From: Sclerodactyla briareus
Lineage: Eukaryota > Echinodermata > Holothuroidea > Dendrochirotida > Sclerodactylidae
Reading direction: 5' to 3'
DNA: 64,000 nt
NCBI GenBank assembly: GCA_026419785.1
Contig: JAODTK010000999.1
Coordinates: forward strand, 310,001 to 374,000
This document shows, in pieces, positions 37,810 through 49,890 of this stretch (positions within the stretch are counted from its first letter, which is position 1; each line of letters starts with the position of its first letter). The notes beneath the pieces were generated by a model. It had not been told where the DNA came from. It made no database searches and worked only from the letters and a program-made list of their open reading frames with translations. Both the position numbers and the translations under genes were made by a program.

Positions 37810-38240
37810 TTTTTAACTTCTTCCGCTTCTCTTCTTATTACTTTGGGGTGCCATGCTGTCAAGGCTTGGTTTTGACCCAGGTCCTGTCCCCTTCTGCCTT
37901 GTCTTTCAACTCCAGGTCCTTCTCTTCTCCTAGTGTCGTAGGACGTGGAACCAGTGGATTTAAAAAACTGCTTCGCTGTCCTTCTACTTCACTTTAAGGT
38001 GGCATGCTTTTCGAGGCTCAGCTGACCAAGAGTCCGTTCCATTCTCTGCATTCCTTCATCCAGGTTCTTTCAGTCACCTAGTGTTCTAGGAGCAGTAGAA
38101 CCGGTGGATTTAACTGCTTCGCTTTTATTCTTCTTACTCCACTTTAGGGTGGCATGCCTTCTGAGGCTTTGCTGACCACGATCCTGTTCATTCTGTTTCC
38201 TCCAGGGGCCTTCTCCTCTTCACTATGTTTAGGAACGGTG
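37810..38240. repeat. Tandem repeat, 3 copies, period about 150 bp
   Basis: Marked by TTTRGGGTGGCATGC-like starts at about 37847, 37999 and 38149, each followed by GAGGCTYDGCTGACC, CAGGTYCTTYTC and AACCRGTGGATTTAA. It begins about 80 bp 5' of the PLC exon at 37585-37727 in the transcribed sense. Confidence 0.88.
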
Positions 38241-38664
38241 ATACAGTGAATAATGAATGTTGGCCTGTCTGTGAGAGGATCTGGCAGCTAAATGAATGAG
38301 GCGAAGGTATGCTGAGTGGATGTGTGGGGTCCTCAGCTGAGGGATAGAATCAGTTCGTAACTCTCGTGTTGTTGCATGGCTACACATTAATGAGGCGAAG
38401 ATAGTATGGACATGTCCAACGTAGCGACAGCTGGACTGGCAGGATAGGGGAGTACAAACTGTAAAAGAGAGAGAGGGGGTAGACAAACAAGAGCACCAAT
38501 GTGCTTTGTATCTCAGACTGCACAAATGTATCAAGACTAAGTACAATATGGTGGTAAATGTTCAGATGTGAGGCCAAGAAGCCAGTTTCAATGCAATGTT
38601 GTGCCCCTATTGTGCCCCTGTAACAACCTTGTGACATGATCTTCATTGGGTTCCAAGTCACTGG

Positions 38665-39320
38665 CACCCTGAAGTACGGCTATTTGAACCATCAATTATG
38701 ACCAAACCTCAGCATGTTGCAACTAGATTTGTACGAATACAAGATTTAACAGTATTTCCTATTATGGGCCTAGGGCCCAAACTGGGCTCTTGGCTCCAAA
38801 TTCCTGAACATCCCATGGCCCTCTACCAAGGACCATTACTGTAACTTTTGAAGAAAATCAATTGAAGCTGTGGGAGGAGATCATTTCAAACACCATTTTG
38901 TGATATATCATGAAAATGGGCCCCCCCGGGCCCAGTTGGACCTTGGCATAAAAAATCCTGACACCCCAAAAGTAGGTCTATTAGACCATTATTATACCAA
39001 CATCAGCAAGGTCAACTAAAGTTCGTAGGAGATACAAGATTTGGGGTCTTGCCCATAATTGGCCCTTTGCCCAAACTGGGCCCTAGGCCAAAAATTCCTG
39101 AACAGACCCCCAATGCCCTTACCCAAGAACAGTACATGGAAGCTTGTGGGAGAGATCATTCCAAGTGCCATTTTGAAATTTCTAAAATGGTCCCTCAGGC
39201 CCGAATGAGACCTTGGACCAAAGATTCTGAACACTCGAAGGTACGGCTGATAGACCATCATGTACCGAACATCAGCACTGTGCCACCGAATTAGTAGGAG
39301 AATTACCGTTTTGGCAGTTT
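38665..39320. repeat. Tandem repeat, about 2.3 copies, period about 270-298 bp
   Basis: Units restart at ACGGCTATTTGAACCATCA (38676), AGGTCTATTAGACCATTAT (38974) and ACGGCTGATAGACCATCAT (39243). Each contains the palindromic run around GGGCCCAAACTGGGC and GGAGAGATCATTCCAA-like text. Non-coding. Confidence 0.88.
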
Positions 39321-39464
39321 TTCCACTTATCGGCCCATTTGCCCTTTAATGCCATTTGACCTGAACTTAGGAGGTTGATGATGATCCTCAGTCATAAACG
39401 TTTTGACCAGTCTGGTCAAGATTCAAAGCACGACATTTTGTGGCCCAAAAGAAAAAGTTTACAG

Positions 39465-39605
39465 ATGATGGTGATGGTGGATGTGGATGGATGGATGGAT
39501 GAGGATGATAGATATATAGAGAGACAGATAGATATAATTTGATAGATGAAGATAGATAGAAGATAGATAGATAGATAATAGATAGTGGATAGCAAAAAAA
39601 AAAGA
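39465..39605. repeat. Simple repeat, GATG/GGAT and GATA rich
   Basis: GATGGATGGATGGATG followed by many GATAGATA blocks and an A-run. Microsatellite next to a PLC exon (39903). Confidence 0.95.
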
Positions 39606-39902
39606 AAAAACTCAGGATGATTAGAATGACATGGCATCACAATAGCTCAATCCAGCAAGCTGTTTGAGCTAAAAAAAACTGTTCAGTGCATCAATGAAGA
39701 CCTGTAGTTTGGACTATCGCAGATTCACCCCACTGAGAGGTGATCTGGCCGTGTACAGTCTGTACAGCCAGAAACAGTTCAACCCACGCATGAGTGGAAC
39801 TGCAACATAAAATTGAACGATGATTATGAAGATATGCTGTCTGAACGTGAAATAGTGGAAAGCTGATGAGTAAAATAAAGTAGGTAGTTGTAAGGATTTT
39901 AC

Positions 39903-40072
39903 CTTTTCTGGCGAATGCTGGTTCTTCTCATATATTGTTTGATGGGCTTGAACAGCACCCGTTCTTTCTGGTATGGGTAGAGGAATCTCATTAAGGCGAT
40001 GGTCCTCTCTGCCCATCATTGAGGAACTTCACAATCTGTTCCTTCGTGAGGTATGGCTTGTTCTTAGCACCA
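39903..40072 (-). CDS. PLCB: PLC-beta exon: end of EF-hands, frame-broken as sequenced
   Basis: A 170-bp exon with acceptor TTTCTAAG and donor GTAAAA at 39902. It encodes GAKNKPYLTKEQIVKFLNDG, then DHRLNE, FLYPYQKERVLFKPIKQY and EEPAFARKG, matching in order the beta-isozyme segment GAKSKPYLT...QRDPRLNEILYP...LARKG. These pieces lie in three successive frames: the frame moves by one base near 40008-40002, again near 39987-39984 and again near 39934-39925, and returns to the original frame. The human counterpart would be 167 bp, so the observed 170 bp equals three single-base insertions. Phase at both ends fits the neighbouring exons. I infer residual sequencing or assembly error rather than gene death. 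A genuine pseudogene is the alternative. A tandem array with tRNA-like units begins just upstream of the acceptor. Confidence 0.85.
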
Positions 40073-40094
40073 CTTAGAAACAAAAATAACAACA

Positions 40095-40345
40095 GTATGG
40101 TCCGATTTTCATCATAGAGTGGTGAAGGGTGGTTTAAGAGTCAAAACAAGGCCTTGTATGCAATAGATCTGAGTCAATCCTGTTCTCTGTCTGGTTTCAT
40201 CACAGGGTGGTATAGGGTGATATAGGGTGGTGTAATGGAGTGAGACCTTGCATACACAACAGACAGAGGTTGACCCTGTTTGCTGTTGGTTTAATAATAG
40301 GGGTTTATGGCATAGGGTGGTGTGAGAGTCAAAGTAAGGCCATGC
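40095..40345. repeat. Outlying diverged units of the tRNA-like tandem array
   Basis: Three or so units built on GTTTCATCACAGGGTGGTAT, GGTGTAATGGAGTGAGACCT and GACAGAGGTTGACCCTG, similar to units of 41440-42345 but more diverged. Starts just upstream of the acceptor of the PLC exon 39903-40072. Confidence 0.75.
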
Positions 40346-41439
40346 AGACAACAGATCTGAGGGTAATCACTGTCTTGGTAAATAAAATTATCAAAGATTG
40401 GTTGGAGCTAAAAAATGGTCAAAGATTGCAGTGTAACCCTGTTTACATTAACTTGAGGCAGGGGATCGTCACGTATTTGCAGGGCATCTATGTCCGAAGT
40501 GAGGATCCGTGACACGGTTCCAACAGGAAACCACAGAAGAACCACTCCTACCACTGAGGGTCTTCATGGGATCCGCTATTCGGGCTGACCGGACCAGGAC
40601 TATTTCGGTCACCATTGGTTCAGAGTCCGTCAGTGACTGGACTTGAAACTGAGTATCTGTATTTATCGTTTATTGGTTCTGTCAGAGTGAACCATTGAAT
40701 ATACACCATACTTGGTCCTAGGGCAATGTCAGAAAGATTGGTCAATTTCATCACTTTATGATTTAGTACAAGATTTATCCATATGTGTATATGGGGTTCA
40801 GTTGAAAATGTTTTTGAGTGGTAAAGTAACCTCTAACACAATATGTCGGTACTTGTAAATAAATTAGGTAAATTTTATAAAATCTTTGTCTCGGTATTAG
40901 CATCTCTAGTTTATGCAAATGATAGATGTAACATTTAAAAAGGGAATGGTCAGCGTAGAGCAGCTCACTTGTCTGCAAAGCCTATCATCAGTCAACCAGT
41001 GAACAGCCCTTCATCAGCTTGGCTTGCCTACACTGCAGGAGAGAAGGCGGATTCACCACTCAAGCTTTTCTACAACTCAGCAACAGCTGGTGGCTAGCCC
41101 AAGTACCGGACTTTGTCGAGTTGACTAATCATCACTCAAGATCTTCATTAGCCAATGGCTGTAGCTATAGACACGTGCGTGTTCACACAGAGCTTTCAAG
41201 TGGTCATTTTGGCCAAGAATAATTCCAGATTGCAACAAACGTGCTTTCAAGCCACCAAAAGAACACAAATCACGTTCTCTGACGTTGCTAGAAGGTTCAT
41301 CATTAAGTCTTTAAGCTTTCTTTTTTTACGTGCATGTTGCCCCCTATGCAGTAATAACCACTAGTTGGGGTTTGCATAGTAGACGACAAGACAAGAGCCT
41401 CGGGGAAGTTTTTCAGAGAACGCTTGTTACAATCACGCT

Positions 41440-42345
41440 CTCGGTCCGGTTTCATCATGGGGTGATATAGGTTGGTGTAATGGTCAGAATGAGATCGTGG
41501 GGTATGTAGTCAGAGGAGACCTAGATAGCAAGAGATACGGGTCGGTTCAATCTTGCACCTTCTGTCTGGTTTAATCACAGGGTGACAGTAGTGTAGTGAA
41601 TTGGTCAGAGTGGAACCTCGCATGCAAGAGATTCAGGTTCGATTACACTCTCTAACTGGTTTTATCACAGGGTGACAGTAGTGTAGTGAATTGGTCAGAG
41701 TGGAACCTCGCATGCAAGAGATTCAGGTTCAATTGCACCTTCTGTCTGGTTCCATCACAGGGTGATAGTGTGCTGAATTAGTCACCGTGAGCCCTGCAAG
41801 AGATTCAGGTTCAATTGCACCTTCTGTCTGGTTCCATCACAGGGTGATTGTGCACTGAATTAGTCACTGTAAGACCCTGCAAGAGATTCAAGTTCAATTG
41901 CACCTTCTGTCTGGTTCCATCACAGGGTGATAGTGTGCTGAATTAGTCACCATAAGATCCTGCAAGAGATTCAGGTTCAATTGCACCTTCTGTCTGGTTC
42001 CATCACAGGGTGATAGTGGGCTGAATAATAGTCATTCTGAGACCCTGAATGCAAGAGATTCAGGTTCAATTACACACTCTATCTGGTTTTATCACAGGCT
42101 GACAGTAGTGTAGTGAATTGGTCAGGGTGAGGTCTCCCACGCAAGAGATTCAGGTTGAATCACCTTCTGTCTGGTTTCATCGCAGGGTGATAGATAGTGT
42201 GCTGAATTAGTCAGCATGAGACCTTGAATGCAAGAGATTCAGGTTTAATTGCACCTTCCATTCGGTTTCGAGATAGGGTGATAGTGTGGTATTGTCAGAG
42301 TGAGGAACTAAAGAATTCAGTTTCAATTACACTCTCTCTGGTTCT
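41440..42345 (+). repeat. Tandem array of ~10 tRNA-like units, period 82-90 bp
   Basis: The block GAGATTCAGGTTC recurs at about 41629, 41719, 41801, 41884, 41967, 42056, 42146 and 42235, with worn copies at both ends. The best unit has an A-box-like TAGTGAATTGG at 41594-41604 and a B-box-like GGTTCGATTAC at 41636-41646. Their spacing (31 bp) is that of a tRNA gene internal promoter. Between the boxes are CAGAGTGGAACCTCGCATGC and AAGAGATTCA, reminiscent of the D-stem end and anticodon arm. A paired acceptor stem is not evident, so these are not functional tRNA genes. They look like a tRNA-derived SINE head amplified in tandem. Other units keep the B box as GGTTCAATTGC but have a worn A box. 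Confidence 0.8.
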
Positions 42346-43641
42346 GATCCCAGGGGTGGCAGCTGTTGATGGCTTTGTGTTTTGTTTTTAGGATGCGGTG
42401 AACCTCAATTGCCCCTCTCAAGGAACAAGACAAAAAAAATTCCGCCTCATTATTCACTTGACATTTTCCAAAAAAGAGGTGACAAACAATGCCAGTGTTA
42501 ATCCACAATCATATGGCCAGTTTTAAAAATGTTAATCATACTTTGTGAATATTTCTTCCAACTACTTTGATTTCTCTAGGTGGGGAGTTGCGACTCACAA
42601 GGTGCAAAATTGTAGCAAACATTAGTTGGCTGAAATGAAACCATTACTCTCGTTAAGCGGCAATTGGAGAGGAACAGTAGCTAGAATTCCCAAGTTAATT
42701 TTTTTTCATTACTGAATTCCTCCTGAGCCCCGCCCGGAGTGCTTGCAAAAAAATTATTCGGAGTGACATAAATACAATTCCACAATTAGCTTACCAGCCT
42801 TGGGTCGCCGCAACGGCAATAAACGTTGATAGGGAAACGTTGTGAGTCTACTGGGAAGTTCAACATGTGATTTTTGCATATATTCTCCAGTGATTGCAAG
42901 GGAATAGAGGGCCCATTCACTGGCTAAACACACGTGCGCAGCAGCAGTGTCAGTGATTAGCCGTACATTGCACAGCTAGGGCACTGTCATTTCAGCCACT
43001 CACATTGAATTTGTATGGAGCTAGCAAGATCTTGGTCTTATCCACACAAAATCAATTTCAATGGCCTCTTTTTCTTGGCATTGAATTGTGTTATTAGTTC
43101 CAATTGTTTGAGCGATTGGCTATTTGGATAAATGAAGCTGTGTTTCACAGACCCACTCATACTTCCAAGAATGAATGGACTGTATCTACAGCATTGAACA
43201 GGGAGCGGGGTTTTGTATTCATCTGTGCTGTTGTTCCCTACATCATAGGCGTGACTAGGTCATAGCTGTCCAAAAAGTAACGGTGCGCTATGGGGCTGGG
43301 GCAGAGAAGGAATATGGTACAAATACATAGGAGTCGAATAAATGCTCCATGAGACAGTACTTCCAACTACTAGGAGAGTAGCAGCCAGGCTGTCACTCTT
43401 GCCAGGGTTTCACGATGCTAGGCCAAGGGGATAGTAGCTCCCTGAACTGCATCAATGACCCCCGGTCCCAAAGTCTGGACCAGGGGCAATAGCCCCAGAG
43501 TTCTTCAGTTGATCACACTACAGTGATAGATGCAGCATGCACTATTCAATAATTTGCCATAGCCATAATCACAGCTGGCCACATGCATCAATATCCTCTG
43601 AACAAACTAGGAGATACAGTAGTACTTCATCAAATCCTTAC
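42346..43641. other. Intron sequence with nothing recognised
   Basis: AT-rich, no repeats or exon-like stretches that I can support. Confidence 0.5.
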
Positions 43642-43742
43642 AGTTCTTGGAAAACACGGTCGACATCTCTCTCATGAACCAGCCTCAGGTAGAATGTAAA
43701 GAAATTATGGAAAGTAAACTTCTTGGGGTCAATACAGCCGTC
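43642..43742 (-). CDS. PLCB: PLC-beta exon: EF-hand region
   Basis: A 101-bp exon, open throughout. The acceptor is a strong T-run ending in GCAG; the donor is GTAAGG at 43641. It begins in phase 0 with GAC and ends with the first two bases of a Leu codon. The product reads DGCIDPKKFTFHNFFTFYLR then LVHERDVDRVFQEL. The pattern PKKFTF..F..FY followed by R.DVDRVFQEL matches the PLC-beta EF-hand segment (human PLCB1: [29 protein letters not shown]). Joined to the next exon, the split codon gives Leu followed by GAKNKPYLT, exactly where beta isozymes have GAKSKPYLT. Confidence 0.9.
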
Positions 43743-45634
43743 CTGCAAAAAAACAATAAAAACCAAAACGAAAATTGAGAATTGGTGCACTCTATTGAAA
43801 AAAGGAAAAAAACAACAACTAATCTCAGATTCATAAACCAATTATGTAACAGGTGAAAATCGCTTTTCCTTTTCCAAGGTTATTCAACGTTCAATAACAC
43901 ATCTAAAGAATATGAACTAACAAGAAAACCACGGCCATGGTGACATGATTAGCCCTCTAAAAAATACATACTGCTGAAGTCATGTAATTTGCTCTATAAA
44001 ATAAAAGACAATAAACACGTCCTCGCGGGTGTTGTAAACAGATTCCATATTAATCACGTCTATCTTCGAGTTTATCTTACATGACAAAATAATTACTTAA
44101 TGGAATGACAACATGCTACTTGCCTTTCTGAGCTCGATGGAAGCAAACACATTAATGTTACAAGGCCAAAGTTTATGTTCTATTAAATTGTGGAGTTTCA
44201 CTCCCGGGAGTCAGAGATTACACATCACAAACTGTTTGGGCATTCTCCAACCAGTTAAGGGTTCTGTAGTGTTAATTCTTTCGTGCTATAACACAACATG
44301 AGCATCAGATTAAACAAGGCATATCGCAAAAGGGTTTGGATGGGAGAAGTGAAGAAGCATAGGTGCAAGACATCAAGGTTTTTTTCATCAAGAAGCCAGA
44401 GGTCTGTGAATGGTGATCCTTCTCTAGAAAGGACTTGCTCGAAGACAACAGAGGTTATATCGTGGAGAATGGAAAACTGTATCTATGGGTCTAACGCAAC
44501 CCCGTTCATACGAAATCCTATTTGGAGTTTAATTGGAGTTTGGTCCATTAAGCAGAGAAAATTGGGAGACTCCATTGCTCAATAACGCATGAACGTCACA
44601 CTTGGACAACCCGGAAGTTCTGTCATGTATTTCATTGTTTCTTTTGAGTTTGTAATAAGTCACATCTAGCAAAGTTCCTGTTTGTTCTTTCTCTCACCAA
44701 AATAACCATCAAGACCTACCAACCAAATACAGCAATCCTCTCCCATAGACAAAATGCTTTCCGAAGTGAAAATATGTGTAAATTTCAATAGAAAACAAAT
44801 ATTTTTTTGCAGCGTTGCAAGTAGACATCATTAATTATTGCAAGATGGGATGCTTTTCAATCTTGGCGCAATACACATTCACAAACTTCAAAGGATTGTA
44901 ACTCTGCAACGGAAAGTCGTATGAAATTTGGGTTTGGACTGGCGCATTCAGTTTTCCTTCCTCCAGCTATAATATTAGCCCCTCTTCAATGCATCCTCAG
45001 TTGTCCCTTTAACAGGTCCTTTGCACCCTTGGCATCACATGAAAAAGGCAATATACAGCAAATGAATTCACATTGAGATTCCTAGAATACAATTTAAGTC
45101 AGATCCCATCTCAATGTTCAAATTTGCATAATTCAACATATGGACCTTGCTACCGAAGCGTACTATATGGCTTTAACATATTTACCATTACCACTGGAAG
45201 AGTTCAATTAGGCTACCACTTTTTTTCCCCTTTTTTCTCATGAAGATTCAGAAGCATTTCCAGGAAGTACAATATTCTAATCTAGGGATTCAGTCCACTC
45301 TGAGTAGTGGGGTTATCTGCAGTGTGTTCCGTGGATAGCAAGTGAAGAAATTGTGAACCAGCACAAGTTACAAACAAGGTATTATGATTACCCTAACAAT
45401 GCAGGGCTATATTCATTTTCAATTCCTTTAAATAAAAAAAGACTCTGGATTTCCCGATGTATTTAGATTAGCAACTAGGAAGAGCGACACAGGAAAGAGG
45501 AGAGACATTGGGGAGATAACAGGTAGAATTATTCTAATTAGACGCCCGTGTATGTTCCAACCGAAGGTGATCAGCTGAATAAGGAAATCCTCAGTGGGAA
45601 ACTGTAGAGGCCTCCAGGTTTGGGTGTGGAAGGA
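43743..45634. other. Intron sequence with nothing recognised
   Basis: A 95-codon open stretch on the plus strand (44298-44585) has no recognisable motif or splice context. Confidence 0.45.
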
Positions 45635-45897
45635 CAACGCGAATCTTGCCTACTCTTTCGAAGAGTCCCGAGGAACGAGGCAGGGTGAGAAGTCCTGCTA
45701 AGGATCGCCCTTTAACGGTACCCATCGACAGACGAAAAGTGTAGATTAACTCGTGCAGCGCTTGCCTAAACGAGAAAGGAGCCGGGGAGTGAAAGTTGGG
45801 TGTCTGGGACGCACCTAGGTTTGAACAGGGACTGCGAGCATTGTGTGCAGGCGGAAAATTACCTTTTCTGCCACCTCACCGCTACAATAGGTGAGAT
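45635..45897 (-). mobile_element. tRNA-derived SINE-like element (minus strand)
   Basis: On the minus strand the 5' head reads GTAGCGGTGAGG then TGGCAGAAAAGG (A-box-like, 45862-45873) and, 33 bp later, TGTTCAAACCT (B-box-like, 45818-45828), followed by AGGTGCGTCC and a GC-rich body to about 45640. The spacing is correct for a Pol III internal promoter. No poly(A) or direct repeats were confirmed. Confidence 0.6.
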
Positions 45898-47812
45898 AGT
45901 AATTGAAAGTAAGGGATTACTTAGGCACCCATGATCCTTTGCAGATCTGAGATAGTGGGTGAATCTAAGGCAGGTTCTAATGAAGCTCACATAAGACAAA
46001 TCCTTCTAGCAAGTAGGTTAGGAGGAATAGAATTTCTTCATGTAAAATATTCAGGAAGTTCCAGTTAACAGGAGCTGAACACTTCTCAATAAGTGATCTC
46101 GTTAAGAATGGTTAAAAACTTTGTGTAGGAATCCCCAAGGAGGGGGGGATGAGGACCCCCAAGTTCTTGAGTGGTCCACTCTCCATACAAATGGGTTCCC
46201 AAACTAATAGTTTCTCCTTTTCGGCGGTTCAGTCTTTGTTTTTGCTTTCGTTCTTTTTACATAGTAGATTGGCTTGTTAGTAGATAGTGACATTAACATC
46301 TAAAGCACCATAAGAAAATAACAAATAAAGTGGAACTGACCAGTGACCAACTTACCCCCTTCAATTGACTGTGGCTAAGTCTGTGACAACAGACCAAAAT
46401 GAAACTTTGACAAACAATTGTGCAGATTATGCGCATGAACCTGGCATCGACTTCACCCATATAATTCGACAATGTAGTTTTCGTTTTAGAGCGATTTCCA
46501 ACGTGTGCTGTTCAAACCAAAAGCTGGTTCAATTAGACAAATATTAAGGGCCTCTAGTGCACCAGGTTCCAGAAATCAGGGGTGACAGCATACACACAGT
46601 TTCTTGTCAACAAGCTCAAAAAATAAATAGGCTAATTATCCTACAAAATCTTTTTTACCCCAAAATCCAATCAGAAAAATATTGAAATTGCAACTCGATG
46701 CCTCAAAATCCTGAACACCCGATATTTGGATAATCCCATTCTGTAATATTCCTGGTAGCATTTTTTCATTTTCAGAGATACTCTGCTATCAGGCAAAGCG
46801 TGACACTGACACACATGCACACACACAAGAAGGTGATGCTACGTTGTTGTTGTTTTTTCGATACGTGCAGACAGGACAATGTAACAATGTATTGAAGAAA
46901 AAACAAACATCAGGCTTACCCGATGGGTTACAGTTTTGCTGTGGGAGGACACATTCCCCAAACAGTTAGTTGCGCCATGCCACAAAGTTATCAGCAGCCT
47001 TCAAATATAAACACTTTTTGGACATTGCACACAAGGGATGACACTTAGCGGCTTATAGCTTTCTCAAATAGCTCAATGTCTCCCTGTATCAGGTATACGG
47101 TAGGGTAAAGGCACTGGTATTTAGATCTAATTTGATCCTATTGTAATAACAGAGATATTTGGAGGACCCCCTAAAGTGAATGCTGGTGGTTTTCGATAGC
47201 AGAATTTGTTAACAAGGCGATGCCCCAGTGTCTCGCATGGTTATTACGCGTCAGTGTTTTCATCTATTACACGTACCACCATCGCGACAATTACAAGGCA
47301 TTTAAGAGGTGCTTTAAGATGCTGGTATTAGCATTTGAGAGAAACGCCCTACTAATCAGGGACCAATGCAAATACGTAAGGATGATTATTGACAAATCTA
47401 CACTATCAGTTTTGAGGAAAATGTGACTAAAGATTGCATAAATTATGCAAATTAGACAATATCAACTTTCTGTTGACCCATTTTCTCACGTCAACTTATT
47501 CCGGACCATTGTGAACCCACGTAATACCTTACATTGGATTCAAAATTGAACAGTGGCATGAATCAAGCAATGTGTTACACACTGCATAAACCGCTAGTGA
47601 CCTGGATAATGTGAAATTTGGCGAGACTAAAGGTAGACACAGCTCATAGTGAAAAACGGCCGTCTATCTAAGAAGAAGTTGTTCTGTATATCCTCAGTGG
47701 TACCATAAGATTCCCATTTTAATACCAGCACTCAAGGGAGTTACTTCCCCCACCACCCCCCCCCCCTCTATTCTCACACACCAGAGTACTGCAGGTGTAA
47801 CCTGAAAAGTGA
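45898..47812. other. Intron sequence with nothing recognised
   Basis: Contains a short CA-rich tract at about 46810-46827 and a C-run at about 47757-47767. No gene seen. Confidence 0.5.
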
Positions 47813-47862
47813 CACTATGTCTCTCCTTGAAAAAGAGTGCAGCGAGACAAAAATCAGTTTTT

Positions 47863-49290
47863 TACCCCTAGTGACCTTTAATAACCTTCAATGACATTGG
47901 CGGGTTTTTATAAAAATTGTTTTTCTCCATGTGATGCATCCACCTCCAGAAGTATATTGCCATCCAATGAACACGACTACTGTTATTGCGAAAAGCTATT
48001 AAATTAAACTTTGACCCCTTTTTAACTACCCAAGTATGCGTACGATCGAAGCGGGAGTTGTTTCTCCATAAAAGCACACAAAGGTCTAGAACATTCCAAA
48101 AATAACAAATTTCTATTTTTCGGGCCGTAAATCTTACTAAGAACATTTATTCAAGACTCAACCTTTAATCACATATGACCACCCGACAGAGGGTCAAATT
48201 GAGGTCAGAGGTGCACACACATGCAGTTCAACATTATATCACAATGGTGAACCTTCCAGCCGTCACAGATATTCATGCTCCCGCTTATGGCCAGAAAACA
48301 GTTTTGGGCCCCCTAAGTGACCTTGAATGTGACCTTTACTGGCATGGCAGTTTTTATTAAAATTGTACTTCTCATTTTATACAATCCCTCCTATGAGCAT
48401 TGCATTCTGAGGAACATGGCCCATGCTATTGCCCAAAAAGTACTAAAGTCTGTTTTTGACCCCTACTTGACCTTTGATGACCTTCAAATACATGCGGTTT
48501 CCATAAGAATTGTTCGCTACTCTCCATGTGATGGCATCCAGCTCCATAGAAGCTATGCATTCCAATGAACAAGCCCAATGTTATTGCGAAACGCATAAAT
48601 TAACTTTGACCCCTTGGAAACTACCAAAGTAAGTTCCGATTGAATCGGAGTTGGTCTTCCTCCATGAGCACACAAATGTCTATCACATATCCCAAAATAA
48701 CCGTTTCTATTTTTTTTGCCCGTAACTCCGTAAATAAGCACATTTATTCAGACCAACCTTTAACCACAATGACCACCCACAGAGGTCAACTTGAGTTCAG
48801 AGGTCACAAAAACAAATGCAGGTCAACAATTATATCACATGGTGAACCTTCCACCAGCCTTCACAGAAACAACAGATATTCAATCTCCGATTAGCCAGAA
48901 AACAGTTTTTGACCCCTAAGTGACCTTGAATGACCTTTAAAATGACATGGCAGTTTTTATTAAAATTGTAAACTCCTCCATGTGATACAATCCACCCTCC
49001 TGGAGCATTTTTGGCATTCTGATTGAAACATGCCCGGCGCTAATTGCCAGAAGTACTAAAATCAGTTTTTGACCCCTAACGTGAACCTTTGAGACTCCAA
49101 GACATGGCGGTTTTTATAAAAATTTTTTCTCTTCTCTCCAGGTGATGCATCCACTCCTAGATAGCATATTCTTCATGAACACCACCCAATGTTATGCGGA
49201 TAACGCTATTCCTTTGACCCCTTGTAACTAACCAAGTAGTGTCCCCGATCGAAGCGGGAGTTGGTCTCTTCCATAAAGCACACAAATATA
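47863..49290. repeat. Tandem repeat, about 2.4 copies of a ~600-bp unit
   Basis: Units start at the ACCCCTAGTGACCTT-like text at 47863, 48456 and 49063. Each contains a second, related start (CCCTAAGTGACCTTGAATG at 48311 and 48914) and then GGCAGTTTTTATTAAAATTG, CATGTGATGCATCC, ATGTTATTGCGAAA, CTTTGACCCCTT and CGAAGCGGGAGTTG. Copies differ largely by one- or two-base gaps. Related CTCTCCTTGAAAAAGAGTG and CTCTTCTTGAACATAGTCA blocks with GCGAGACA flank the region at about 47819 and 49904 in the same orientation. Confidence 0.85.
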
Positions 49291-49819
49291 TCTATATATA
49301 TTCACACCCCAGTTTTCATAAGGATTCAACCATCTTTAAATATGCATAACTTATGATAATTTGTTAGGTAAATGCAAAATTGTAACATAAATGACCTCTG
49401 GGGGCCCTCGTCCCTACTGTAAAATTCAGTTGGGGACTAAGAAAAACACTCCAACAAGTTTCGTCCAAAAATCCAACAAACTTCAAAAAATATAAGCAGA
49501 ATTATGCAAATTAGATACTTAATTAGCATAATCTAGGCCAGGAATCTGATGATTTGTGTACTTTCCTAGTTGTTGACATATCCGAACGGAATCACCAATG
49601 CATCACCGCTCCAAGAGGATAGCTTGTACACAGCTTCGGGCCAAGATTCCCCTTCCCACCTTGTCTCCTCTTTTTTTTCAATTAATGCAAATTATGAAAT
49701 GAGTGTGTCTTCGGGACGAAAAAGGGATGCACATCGGGGCAACTCTTCACCTTGCGCACGTCCACAAAAAGGTCCCAACGTGATAGCTTTCACGGTTAGT
49801 AGATATCGAACCTCACATG

Positions 49820-49890
49820 ACGGACCGACGGACGGACGGACGGACAGGACAGACAGACAAACAGAAGATGGACAGGGACACACACACAAA
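49820..49890. repeat. Simple repeat, ACGG then GACA rich
   Basis: GACGGACGGACGGACGGACA followed by GACAGACAGACAAACAGA. It accounts for part of a 134-codon open stretch at 49570-49974 that is not a gene. Confidence 0.95.
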
